Assembly (NCBI RefSeq): GCF_002095395.1 | Contig: NZ_MJEI01000092.1 | Coordinates: 35,939-99,938 of the forward strand | Length of the DNA: 64,000 nucleotides | DNA from: Williamsia sp. 1135 | GTDB lineage: Bacteria; Actinomycetota; Actinomycetes; Mycobacteriales; Mycobacteriaceae | Reading direction: 5' to 3' | Shown here: positions 19,070 to 27,640 of the stretch, one piece after another | How the letters are laid out: the number at the start of each line of letters is the position of its first letter | Numbering within the stretch: position 1 is the first letter of the stretch | Made by a program: the position numbers and the translations under genes | The notes under the pieces: generated by a model | Databases searched by the model: none | Seen by the model: only the letters and a program-made list of their open reading frames with translations | Told to the model about the DNA's origin: nothing

Positions 19070-19840
19070 GTGCCTCAGATCACCCGACAGCCCCGCGGCC
19101 GACAGCGCCGCGGCACCGTGAGCCTGGTTCTTGCCCTGCTGGTCCTGGTGTGCGGTCCCGCGCTCGCGGCCTGCTCGAACTCGCCGACCGAATTCGGCGA
19201 CCGTCTCTGGGGAGCCATGGTGCTGGCCGAGAAGGACGTCGGCCAGGAGAAGGGGCCGCAAATCGTCGTCCCGCAGTCGTTGGAGTCGGTGGTCAGCGCG
19301 ACCGAGTTCAAACGAGACGGGTTGATCGGGACGCGCGCGACCTTCACCGAGGCGACCCTCGGGCAGTTCACCCAACTCGGAGAACTGGTCGACGACGCCT
19401 ATCCGGACACGTCGGTGACGATGGACCTCAACGCACAGCGTCGCGGCGATGTCGTCGCCTTCCGTGGTACCGCCGATCTGCAGGGCCTCGCGCCCGGCAG
19501 GGACTACGTCGAGTTCTCCGTCCAGTTCGCCGGCCCGGTCAGCGCCACCAACGGGCAGCAGGACGGCGAGGACGCGGTCTCGTGGAAGCCGGAGATCGGC
19601 AAGGCCTCACCCATGACCGCCGAGGCGAACTACGAAGAACCCGGAACCGCTGCGTTCACCGGATGGACCGGACTGATGGCGGGAATCGCGCTGGCCGTCA
19701 CGGTGATCGTCGTTGCGCTGGCGTGGGTCAATCGCGACCAGTCACCTCGACCCGGCGCTCCGGCCCGACGACCTGTGGACACTCGGCAGAACGCCACGAC
19801 GCCGGGCGGCCCTCGCGACGACGACCGGTCGACCCGCTGA
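19070..19840 (+). CDS. lppM: LppM-like lipoprotein
   Basis: A 256-residue exported protein starting with GTG at 19070. The signal sequence ends in a lipobox ALAAC, with Cys35 as the expected lipidation site. A beta-rich LppM domain fills ~40-195, with the phrase AMVLAEKDVGQ early in the mature protein. One C-terminal transmembrane helix lies at about 203-225, with a short polar cytoplasmic tail. LppM of M. tuberculosis (Rv2171) is an envelope protein linked to phagosome biology. Here the gene sits between cruF-like and glycosyltransferase genes of the carotenoid set, yet its order relative to Rv2170 and Rv2172c is preserved. Confidence 0.87.
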   Translation: MPQITRQPRGRQRRGTVSLVLALLVLVCGPALAACSNSPTEFGDRLWGAMVLAEKDVGQEKGPQIVVPQSLESVVSATEFKRDGLIGTRATFTEATLGQFTQLGELVDDAYPDTSVTMDLNAQRRGDVVAFRGTADLQGLAPGRDYVEFSVQFAGPVSATNGQQDGEDAVSWKPEIGKASPMTAEANYEEPGTAAFTGWTGLMAGIALAVTVIVVALAWVNRDQSPRPGAPARRPVDTRQNATTPGGPRDDDRSTR

Positions 19841-19860
19841 TCGGCTGGTTACCGCTGGGA

Positions 19861-20949
19861 TTGTCGGCAGTCAATGTGGCTGTGGCACTTGCCAATGTCC
19901 GGCGGGTCGGATCGTTGGCCGAACCGAGCGGGCCGATCGACGAACCCGTCTGGGTGTGCATCCCGGCTCGCGACGAGGCCTCTCGGATCACGTCGCTGAT
20001 CTCTGACCTCAAGGCCCAGACCGGGATCCCGGATCTGCGGGTGCTGATCTGCGACGACGATTCGTCCGACGGCACCGGCGACATCGCAACCGCAGCGATT
20101 GCCGACGATCCCCGCTTCGAGTTGTACCGCAACGACATTCCCCCACCACCGGGCTGGACCGGGAAGATCCACGCCATGACCCTGCTCGCCGATCGCGTCG
20201 GCGAGGGGATGATCGCGTTCGTCGACGCCGACGTCCGCTTGGCGCCGACCGCCCTCGCCCGGGGTGTGCGCACCTGCGGCAATGCAGGCGGCCTGCTGTC
20301 TGTATGGCCCGCGCAGCGCGCCGGATCCGTCTTCGAGCACCTGGTCCAGCCCTTGCTGTGCTGGTCATGGTTGGGCTCGGTGCCCCTGGGCGTCTCCGAA
20401 CGACTGCAATGGCGATCGATGGCGGTGGCGAACGGTCAATTCCTGATCACCTCGAGTGCTGATTACCGGCGGTCCGGTGGCCATGCGTCGGTGCGCGGAA
20501 AGATCACGGACGACCTCGCGCTTGCTCGGGAGTACCGCGACATCGGACTCGGCTCGACCGTCCGCAGTGGCAAAGACGTGGCGTCATGCCGGATGTACGA
20601 CGGTCCCGCCGAGACCTGGCAGGGCTATCGACGCTGGCTGGGAACAGAATTCGGGGGTCCGGCCGGAGCCGTGGCCGTAGCCGTGGTGTTCGGCTGGGCG
20701 AACCTGATCCCACTTGTCGACGTAGCCGCCGGAAGACGGCGCCGTCGGGCCGCGGCAGCACTCGCCTGCAGCATCGCCTCGCGCCTGATCGCCCGTCGTG
20801 TGGAGACCGGAGCCCTGGGTCGCCCCGACGTGCTCTCCGCGATCGCGCACCCGCTGTCGATGATCATCAGCGCGGTGGCCGTCGCAGACTCACTGCGGGC
20901 CCGCGTCACCGGGAAGCTGATCTGGAAGGGCCGTACGCTGGCGCCCTGA
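19861..20949 (+). CDS. CruG-like family 2 glycosyltransferase
   Basis: Membrane-linked glycosyltransferase of about 362 residues. The donor-binding GT2 motifs are clear: WVCIPARDEASRI, ICDDDSSDGTGD, then FVDADVRL as the DxD motif and a later DDLALAREYRDIGL. Two C-terminal hydrophobic segments follow. It probably glycosylates the carotenoid hydroxyl made by the CruF-like enzyme. The start is uncertain. No ATG or GTG lies in frame near the lppM stop; TTG at 19861 is used here, while a CTG at 19837, overlapping the lppM stop, would restore the full first hydrophobic segment. Confidence 0.78.
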   Translation: MSAVNVAVALANVRRVGSLAEPSGPIDEPVWVCIPARDEASRITSLISDLKAQTGIPDLRVLICDDDSSDGTGDIATAAIADDPRFELYRNDIPPPPGWTGKIHAMTLLADRVGEGMIAFVDADVRLAPTALARGVRTCGNAGGLLSVWPAQRAGSVFEHLVQPLLCWSWLGSVPLGVSERLQWRSMAVANGQFLITSSADYRRSGGHASVRGKITDDLALAREYRDIGLGSTVRSGKDVASCRMYDGPAETWQGYRRWLGTEFGGPAGAVAVAVVFGWANLIPLVDVAAGRRRRRAAAALACSIASRLIARRVETGALGRPDVLSAIAHPLSMIISAVAVADSLRARVTGKLIWKGRTLAP

Positions 20950-20959
20950 CCCCGGCGGC

Positions 20960-21895
20960 TCAGGCAGCCATCACGTTCATGCCGAGGCGCTCGAGCACCT
21001 CGCTGGTCGCCTTGGCGAAGTTCAGACTGCAAAAGTGCAGGCAAGGAACACCTTCGGCGATCAGTCGCTGCGCCATCTGCGTGGCGAGGTCGATACCAAC
21101 GGCTCGGACGGCCTCCCGGTCTTCTTCCGGTCCGCCACCAGCCGCCGCCGCCAGGCGCCGATCGATGTCGGCGGGCAGCACCGAACCCGACAGTTCCACC
21201 ATGCGACGGACCGATGCCAGCGACGTGATGGGCATGATCCCCGGAATGAGGGGCTTTGCGCCCTGCTCGGGATCGGCCGCGACCACCCGGTCACGCAAAC
21301 GCAGGAAGTCATCGACGTCGAAGAACATCTGGGTGATCGAATACTGAGCTCCGGCACGGAGTTTCGACACCAGATACTTCGTGTCGTGGTCGAGGTCGGG
21401 AGCTCTGTGGTGGCCTTCGGGGAACGATGCGACGCCGACGTTGAAGTCGCCGAGCTCTTGCACCAGTCGGACGAGCTGCTCAGCGTACTCGAGCCCCTCG
21501 GGATGCTTGACCCACTCGCCCAGCGGGTCACCGGGCGGATCCCCGCGCAGCGCGAGGATGTTGGTGATCCCCTGATCGGCAAAGCCGCCGACCATCGCCC
21601 GCAACTCCTCCACGCTGTGCCCGACCGCGGTCAGATGAGCAACCGGCAGCAACGTGGTCTCGCGGGCCAGCTGCCCGACGATCCGCAGGGTGCGGTCGCG
21701 GGTTGACCCGCCGGCGCCGTAGGTCATCGAGACGAATGCAGGACCCATGCGCTCGAAGATGCGCACCGCACGCCACAGCCGCGCCTCGGCCTGCTCATCG
21801 CGGGGCGGGTAGAACTCGACGGAAAATGGAACCGGCCCCGGATGTGGCTCGGCCAGCCGCTGCACGATCGATGTCTGGGGTAGCTGCGAACTCAC
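20960..21895 (-). CDS. metF: Methylenetetrahydrofolate reductase-like protein (Rv2172c type)
   Basis: A 311-residue TIM-barrel protein of the MTHFR family, which reduces 5,10-methylene-tetrahydrofolate for methionine synthesis. The start is the GTG at 21895 (VSSQLPQTS). Motifs include FSVEFYPPRDEQAE, with the usual family glutamate, then MTYGAGGSTRDRT, LRGDPPGDP and YSITQMFFD. The gene is the only minus-strand one within the carotenoid run, as Rv2172c is in M. tuberculosis. It converges with the GT gene, with ten bases between the stops. Confidence 0.85.
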   Translation of the reverse strand: MSSQLPQTSIVQRLAEPHPGPVPFSVEFYPPRDEQAEARLWRAVRIFERMGPAFVSMTYGAGGSTRDRTLRIVGQLARETTLLPVAHLTAVGHSVEELRAMVGGFADQGITNILALRGDPPGDPLGEWVKHPEGLEYAEQLVRLVQELGDFNVGVASFPEGHHRAPDLDHDTKYLVSKLRAGAQYSITQMFFDVDDFLRLRDRVVAADPEQGAKPLIPGIMPITSLASVRRMVELSGSVLPADIDRRLAAAAGGGPEEDREAVRAVGIDLATQMAQRLIAEGVPCLHFCSLNFAKATSEVLERLGMNVMAA

Positions 21896-21981
21896 CCGGC
21901 AATCATACGATTGCCCAGGCGAGCCCGGCCACGTCGCCCGGTCGGCCGAGCCGATCATCACCCCGCAGTTAAGGTGACCAG

Positions 21982-23058
21982 GTGCCCATCGAGTCCCTGC
22001 GCGACGTCCCAGCGGCGACCTCCGAGCTACTACAACAGATCTTTGCAGAGCGCCGACCTGCAGCTTCTGACATCGCCCCCGGGTTCGCCGAGGCGGTGGA
22101 GTCGATGGGCGGATTCGTGCTGCGGGGTGGCAAGCGGGTGCGCCCGACCTTTGCCTGGGCCGGATACCAGGCCGCGGGCCCCGCCCGGCCTCTCCCCGAC
22201 CAGATGCTGACCGTGTGCGCGGCCCTCGAGTTCGTGCAGGCCTGCGCATTGATCCACGACGACATCATCGATCGATCCGACACCCGTCGCGGGCATCCGA
22301 CGTTGCACCGTGAGTTCGAGCGACTTCATCGCGACGCGGGGTGGCACGGCTCCCCGGCGTCGTACGGCGAGGGTGTCGCGATCCTGCTCGGCGATCTGGC
22401 TCTGGCCTGGGCCGACGACCTCTTCTTCGGGGCGGGTTTGACCCCGGATGTGATCGCCGCGGTCGCCAGCATCTGGGCTGGGATGCGTACCGAGGTCCTC
22501 GCCGGTCAGTACCTCGACATCACGGCCGAGGCCGCCGGCGACGAGTCGCCCGTGGCGGCCCATCGGGTGATGCGCTTCAAGACTGCCGCCTACACGGTGG
22601 AGCGGCCACTGCAGCTCGGCGCCGCGATCGGCGGCGCCGACGCAGACCTGATCGGGGCCCTTCGCTCGTTCGGAACCGACGTGGGCGTCGCTTTTCAGCT
22701 CCGCGACGATGTGCTGGGCGTCTTCGGCGATCCAGAGGTGACCGGCAAACCAGCGGGCGACGACATCATCGCGGGCAAACGGACGGCGCTGCTCGCTGCC
22801 GCGCTGAATCTGAGTGACATCGACAACCCCGCAGCAGCGCAGGTGTTGCGTCGGCGCATCGGCAAGAACCTCGACCCGGCGGAGCTGGCCGAGACGACCC
22901 AGATCATCCACGACAGCGGCGCGGTTGCCAGGGTCGAATCGCAGATCGGCGAGCTCGTCGAATCAGCACTGATCACCCTGTTCGCGAGCAGTGCCCCTGC
23001 CACCGCGAAGGCGGACCTCGCAGAGTTGGCGACCTCCATGACGCAGCGGCGGGCGTGA
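21982..23058 (+). CDS. crtE: Geranylgeranyl/polyprenyl diphosphate synthase (CrtE / IdsA2-like)
   Basis: A 358-residue trans-prenyltransferase starting with GTG at 21982. It has GGKRVRP, the first Asp-rich motif in LIHDDIID, and the second in FQLRDDVLGVFGD. It would elongate farnesyl or allylic diphosphates with IPP to make GGPP, the carotenoid precursor. It overlaps the crtI start, which supports a carotenoid role. It occupies the place of idsA2 (Rv2173) in M. tuberculosis, suggesting that gene descends from a crtE. Product chain length cannot be read from the sequence. Confidence 0.9.
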   Translation: MPIESLRDVPAATSELLQQIFAERRPAASDIAPGFAEAVESMGGFVLRGGKRVRPTFAWAGYQAAGPARPLPDQMLTVCAALEFVQACALIHDDIIDRSDTRRGHPTLHREFERLHRDAGWHGSPASYGEGVAILLGDLALAWADDLFFGAGLTPDVIAAVASIWAGMRTEVLAGQYLDITAEAAGDESPVAAHRVMRFKTAAYTVERPLQLGAAIGGADADLIGALRSFGTDVGVAFQLRDDVLGVFGDPEVTGKPAGDDIIAGKRTALLAAALNLSDIDNPAAAQVLRRRIGKNLDPAELAETTQIIHDSGAVARVESQIGELVESALITLFASSAPATAKADLAELATSMTQRRA

Positions 23059-24584
23059 TGGTCGTTTCGGTCTCCGGCTCCACCGATCGGATAGTGGTGG
23101 TCGGCGCGGGACTCTCCGGTCTGACCGCGGCGCTCCATCTGCGCGGCGCCGGGCGAGAGGTCACAGTCCTCGAAGCCGCCGCACACCCGGGCGGCCGGGT
23201 CGCCACAGAAACCATCGGCGACAACCACTTCGACACCGGCGCAACCATTCTCACCATGCCCGAGCTGGTGCACGCCCCCCTCGCCGCGGTAGGCGTCGAG
23301 CGGGAGGACGCAGTACGCCGCCTCGATCTCATCGACGTCGATCCCACGTACAACATGCGCTACGCAGACGGCGCCGAGCTCGCCGTCCACCGCGACCACG
23401 ATCGGTTCGCTGCGGCCATCACCGACGTGTTCGGGCCGCAACAGGCCCGCGGCTACCGCGAACTGACCGAGTGGATGAGGCAGCTGTACGCCGTAGAGAT
23501 GGACACCTTCATCAACCGGAACTTCGACTCGGCGCTCTCCCTCGCCCGGGATCCGGCCACGCGCACCGGCGCAGCCGAGTTGCTGCGGCTCGGTGCCCTG
23601 GGCCGGTTGTCCGCGCGCGTGGGAAAGTTCGTCACCGACGAACGCTTGTTGCGCGCCTTCACCTTTCAGGCCCTCTACGCAGGGGTACCACCTGAGCGCG
23701 CGCGGGCCGTGTACGCGGTGATCGCCCACATGGACATCAGTATGGGCGTGTACTACCCGCGGGGCGGGATGGGCCGCGTCGCCGACGTGATGGCCGGAGC
23801 GCTGCAGGACGCAGGCGGGCGCGTCGAACTCGGCACCGCCGCGTCGAGCGTGCAGTGGACCGGCGACCGCGTCACCTCGGTGACGAGCACCGACGGACGC
23901 GTCTGGAATTGTGACGCAGCTGTTTTCACCACCGACGCACCCGTCACCGAGCGTCTCTTGGGGCGCCGACGCACCAGGCGCTCGCGGCGGATCGTCTACT
24001 CACCAAGCGCCGTCGTGGCCCACGGCGTGGTTCCCACCGAGGTCACCGCCGGGTGGCCGGGCGGTCACCACACCCTCGACTTCGGCGCCGCCTGGTCCCA
24101 GACCTTTCGGGAGCTGACCGCCCGGAACGGTCGGGGCCGACTGATGAGCGATCCGTCGCTGCTGATCAACAGGCCCGGCCTCTCCGACCGCGAGCACGGC
24201 ATCAGCACCGCCGGCGAATCGGTCACGGTGCTCGCACCCTGCCCGAACCTCGATTCGGCGCCCCTGCCGTGGCAGCAGCTCGCCGGACCCTACATACAGG
24301 AAGTGCTGGCGGTCCTCGAGGCCCGCGGCTACTCAGGCATCAGTGAGACCTTCAGGATCGCGCGCGTCGACGATCCGGCCACCTGGGCGGCGGCGGGTAT
24401 GGCGGCGGGGACACCGTTCGCCGCAGCCCACACCGTCGCGCAGACCGGCCCGCTGCGCACGCGCAATCTCGTACCGGGCGCCGACAACGTCGTGTTGGCG
24501 GGTAGTTCCACGGTGCCCGGTGTGGGGATTCCGCCCGTGCTGGTCTCCGGACGACTCGCGGCCCAGCGCATCACAGGTGAATAG
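23058..24584 (+). CDS. crtI: Phytoene desaturase CrtI
   Basis: A 508-residue FAD-dependent desaturase that converts phytoene to lycopene by introducing conjugated double bonds. The ATG at 23058 overlaps the crtE stop (TGATG); a GTG one codon earlier is possible. The N-terminal motif VVVGAGLSGLTAALHL binds FAD. The C-terminal signature LAGSSTVPGVGIPPVLVSG is typical of bacterial CrtI. It is directly followed by mptA and then crtB. Confidence 0.92.
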   Translation: MVVSVSGSTDRIVVVGAGLSGLTAALHLRGAGREVTVLEAAAHPGGRVATETIGDNHFDTGATILTMPELVHAPLAAVGVEREDAVRRLDLIDVDPTYNMRYADGAELAVHRDHDRFAAAITDVFGPQQARGYRELTEWMRQLYAVEMDTFINRNFDSALSLARDPATRTGAAELLRLGALGRLSARVGKFVTDERLLRAFTFQALYAGVPPERARAVYAVIAHMDISMGVYYPRGGMGRVADVMAGALQDAGGRVELGTAASSVQWTGDRVTSVTSTDGRVWNCDAAVFTTDAPVTERLLGRRRTRRSRRIVYSPSAVVAHGVVPTEVTAGWPGGHHTLDFGAAWSQTFRELTARNGRGRLMSDPSLLINRPGLSDREHGISTAGESVTVLAPCPNLDSAPLPWQQLAGPYIQEVLAVLEARGYSGISETFRIARVDDPATWAAAGMAAGTPFAAAHTVAQTGPLRTRNLVPGADNVVLAGSSTVPGVGIPPVLVSGRLAAQRITGE

Positions 24585-24597
24585 GAACTCAACGGCG

Positions 24598-26193
24598 ATG
24601 TCCACGTCCACGTCGATGCCGGCCGGCGGTGTCCGAGCCCGACTGACCCGCACCCGGCTCTCGGTGGGTGATTTCTGCCGCACCGACCTCGGTCGCCAGG
24701 TGCTGATGGGGTGTGCCGGATCTCTGCTCGTCACCGCAGGCAGCTTCGGTGTCGGGGACGTCCCCCGCAACGAGACGACGCTGCAGACGATGCACCTGAC
24801 GTGGCTGTACTTCGGGCACGGGAAGACTTTGAGCAGCCTCGTCTTCTGGCTGGGGGTGGCGCTGATGGTCATCTCGTGGGTCCAGGTGGGACGCACCCTG
24901 CGCGCCGACCCATCCGCCGATCGTCCCACTCGCGCTCTCGGCTGGGCCTCCCTGGCCCAGTCCGCCCCGCTGATGATCGCGGTGCCGCTCTACAGCCGCG
25001 ATGTCTACGCCTACCTCGCGCAGGGCGCCTTGCTCCGAGACGGTTTCAATCCGTATTCCGATGGCCCGGTGGTCCGGCCCGGACCGCTGCTGGACTCGAT
25101 GGCACAGGTGTGGGCCACCACCACCGCGCCCTACGGACCGGCGTTCATGTCGCTGACCCGGTTGGTCACCACCGTGACCGGTGACCAGGCGATCGTCGGT
25201 GTGCTGGTGATGAGAGTCGTCCTGATACCCGGGTTGTTGCTGACCCTCTGGGCGCTGCCGCGGCTCGCCCGGCACTTCGGGACCGACCCCGCGATGGCGA
25301 TCTGGGTGATCGCCCTCAATCCACTGCTGCTGATCCACCTCGTCGGCGGCCCGCACGTCGAGTTGCTGATGATGGGCGTGCTCATCGCGGGGATCACGTT
25401 GGTCGTCCAGCGCCGACACGTTGCGGGGGTGAGCGTGCTGGCACTGGCCGCCTCGATCAAGATCACCGCCGGTGTCGCGATCCCTTTCGTCCTGTGGATC
25501 TGGCTGGCGCACATTCGGGAAGACCGGCACACGCGAGCCCGGTCCGAGGGTGACCCCCCGGGTATCCGACCTGCCGACGTCGCCGGCGTGCTGGCGTGGA
25601 TCGTCGGACTCAGTGCCCTCATCTTCGGTGTGCTGACCCTGCTCGTCGGCCACGGATTCGGATGGCTGCTCGGACTGACCTGGGCCGCCAAGATCATCAA
25701 CTGGCTCACGATTCCCACCGCGATGGCACATCTGACCACTCTCGTCTCGTCACCGTTCGTGAGCCTGCCGCTGCTTCCTGTTCTCGAGGTCGCCCGGTCC
25801 ATCGGTTCGATCGTGTTGTCCCTGACGCTGATCGGACTCTGGGTGTGGTTCCGGCGCAGTGAGCGCGATGCGGTCAAGGGTATGGCGTGGGCGATGCTCG
25901 CGGTCCTGCTGCTCGAGCCGTCCACGCTCCCCTGGTACTACACCTGGGCGCTGGTGATCGCAGCAGTCTTCACCATCGATCGCCGGGGTCTGGTCGCCAT
26001 CGTGGCGTTCACTGTGTTCCTGCTCCAGGTATTCGGACCGAGCGATGACATCTTCATGTACGAGATCACCGATGTGATTGTCGCGATTGCTCTCTCGGCT
26101 CTCGCCGGCTGGTCCCTGGTGCGGCGTGATCCTTTGCGTATCCGGCGATTGACCCGCGGTCGGGCCACCGACAGCGCGGATCAAGCCTCATGA
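24598..26193 (+). CDS. mptA: Polyprenyl-phosphomannose alpha-1,6-mannosyltransferase (MptA-like)
   Basis: A 531-residue GT-C integral membrane enzyme with about 12-13 helices, from the ATG at 24598. It uses polyprenyl-phosphate-mannose to extend the alpha-1,6-mannan core of lipomannan and lipoarabinomannan on the outer face of the membrane. Visible signatures are YSRDVYAYLAQGALL with an Asp near the start of the first outer loop, PYGPAFM, and NPLLLIHLVGGPHVELL. The stop overlaps the crtB start. MptB is a related family; synteny with Rv2174 favours MptA. Confidence 0.85.
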   Translation: MSTSTSMPAGGVRARLTRTRLSVGDFCRTDLGRQVLMGCAGSLLVTAGSFGVGDVPRNETTLQTMHLTWLYFGHGKTLSSLVFWLGVALMVISWVQVGRTLRADPSADRPTRALGWASLAQSAPLMIAVPLYSRDVYAYLAQGALLRDGFNPYSDGPVVRPGPLLDSMAQVWATTTAPYGPAFMSLTRLVTTVTGDQAIVGVLVMRVVLIPGLLLTLWALPRLARHFGTDPAMAIWVIALNPLLLIHLVGGPHVELLMMGVLIAGITLVVQRRHVAGVSVLALAASIKITAGVAIPFVLWIWLAHIREDRHTRARSEGDPPGIRPADVAGVLAWIVGLSALIFGVLTLLVGHGFGWLLGLTWAAKIINWLTIPTAMAHLTTLVSSPFVSLPLLPVLEVARSIGSIVLSLTLIGLWVWFRRSERDAVKGMAWAMLAVLLLEPSTLPWYYTWALVIAAVFTIDRRGLVAIVAFTVFLLQVFGPSDDIFMYEITDVIVAIALSALAGWSLVRRDPLRIRRLTRGRATDSADQAS

Positions 26194-27092
26194 CGGACGG
26201 CACACGCCTCGAGACGGCCTACGTGCACTGTGAACAGCTCACCGCGACCCACGGGCGCACCTACTATCGCGGAATCCAATTGCTCTCTCCCGCACGGCGC
26301 AGCGGCGTCTACGCACTCTATGGGTTCGCGCGGATGGTCGACGACATCGTCGACACGACGACCGGGCCGGATCGGCTGGGACAACTCGACGACATCGAGG
26401 CAGACCTGCACACCGCGCTGGCGCGTCCCGATCACAGAGCCCGACATCTCGAGGTGCTCGCCGTCGCCGACACCGCGGCCGCGTTCAGGATCCCCCACGA
26501 GTATTTCGACGCCTTCCTGCGATCGATGCGGATGGACCTCCCCGACAGCGACCTGCACGTGGCCACCTACCGCTCGATGGCACAGCTGCGCGAATACATG
26601 TACGGGTCGGCGAGCGTCATCGGATTACAGATGCTCCCCATCCTGGGAACAGTCGGGGACGTCGAGAGTGCGATGTCGGCAGCGCGAGCGCTGGGCGACG
26701 CCTTTCAGCTCACCAACTTCATCCGCGACGCCGGGGAAGACCTCGACCGCGGCCGTATTTATCTGCCGACCGATGAACTCGCCGCGTTCGGGGTGGACGA
26801 AGCCATGCTCCGACGGTGCCGCCGCAACGGCCAGGTACCGCCGCAGCTACGTCGGGCGTTGGCGCATCTGATCGCCATCACCCGCGCCGAATATCGGCTC
26901 GCAGAGCCCGGAATCGCGCTCTTGGCGCCTGCCAGCAGACCCGGGATCAGGGCAGCGCTGACGATGTACCGAGCCATCCTCGATCAGGTCGAACAGAACG
27001 GTTACCGCGTCCTGACGCAGCGGGCCCGCCTGTCGAAACCGGCCCGGGTGGGGCACATCGCCGCGGCTCTGGTGCGCCGCGGACGCGTCTAG
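26190..27092 (+). CDS. crtB: Phytoene synthase CrtB
   Basis: A 300-residue squalene/phytoene synthase that condenses two GGPP molecules into phytoene. The first Asp-rich motif is MVDDIVD. The second lies in DAFQLTNFIRDAGEDLDRGR, followed by YLP. The ATG overlaps the mptA stop (ATGA), so crtB is coupled to an envelope gene rather than to the other crt genes. It converges with the Rv2175c-like gene; their 3' ends overlap by four bases. Confidence 0.93.
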   Translation: MTDGTRLETAYVHCEQLTATHGRTYYRGIQLLSPARRSGVYALYGFARMVDDIVDTTTGPDRLGQLDDIEADLHTALARPDHRARHLEVLAVADTAAAFRIPHEYFDAFLRSMRMDLPDSDLHVATYRSMAQLREYMYGSASVIGLQMLPILGTVGDVESAMSAARALGDAFQLTNFIRDAGEDLDRGRIYLPTDELAAFGVDEAMLRRCRRNGQVPPQLRRALAHLIAITRAEYRLAEPGIALLAPASRPGIRAALTMYRAILDQVEQNGYRVLTQRARLSKPARVGHIAAALVRRGRV

Positions 27093-27454
27093 AAGGCTTC
27101 GGCCTGGGCGCGGCGCACCATCTCGCGTGCCTGGTGCCCGTGCAGCGCCTCCGCCGGGCAGATGCCCAGGTCATCCTGGATCTCGAACAGCCATCTCATC
27201 GCCTCGTCGCGGCTGAAACCGCCGTCGAACAACACCTTGATCAAGCCGACGAGGTGCTTGGTGATCTCCGGGCCGTCGAAGAACAATGCCGGGATGGCGA
27301 CCTGTCCGTCACGGCGCACCGCGAGCAGACGCTCGTCGGTGATCAGATTGAGGACCTTGCTGTTGGAAAAGCCCATTCGGGAAGAAACCTGGGACACGGA
27401 CAAAACCTCTGTGTCAGCAGGCAGCGTGTCTTCTGAAAGCGGTACGGAACCCAC
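27089..27454 (-). CDS. DNA-binding protein, Rv2175c-like (winged-helix, PknL substrate family)
   Basis: A 121-residue protein from the GTG at 27454. It has an N-terminal helix-turn-helix-like region (VSQVSSRMGFSNSKVLNLI) and a C-terminal domain ending in the family phrase HGHQAREMVRRAQAEAF. By eye it matches Rv2175c of M. tuberculosis closely in the C-terminal half. Rv2175c is a DNA-binding protein phosphorylated by the kinase PknL, and here too the kinase gene is adjacent and divergent. The intervening 186 bases should hold both promoters. Confidence 0.87.
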   Translation of the reverse strand: MGSVPLSEDTLPADTEVLSVSQVSSRMGFSNSKVLNLITDERLLAVRRDGQVAIPALFFDGPEITKHLVGLIKVLFDGGFSRDEAMRWLFEIQDDLGICPAEALHGHQAREMVRRAQAEAF

Positions 27455-27640
27455 GTAGGTGACACTACCGAGCGGGTCGGCGCGCAGTCGAGTCGCTCTC
27501 CCTCTCCGACCGGGAAACGGTCGAACTCCGCTGCGCTTCGTCCGCACACACCCGCGCTCGTGATCGTTTCTAGACCGGGCGTCGCTACTGTGGACTCGTA
27601 AATCTGCCCACCTGTCCGGCCGCGAAAGGATCTGACGCCT

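Noticed and set aside
24589..25731. A 380-codon minus-strand frame opposite mptA
   Set aside because: Composition is Asp/Gln/His/Arg-rich without any domain; it mirrors a clear membrane-protein gene.
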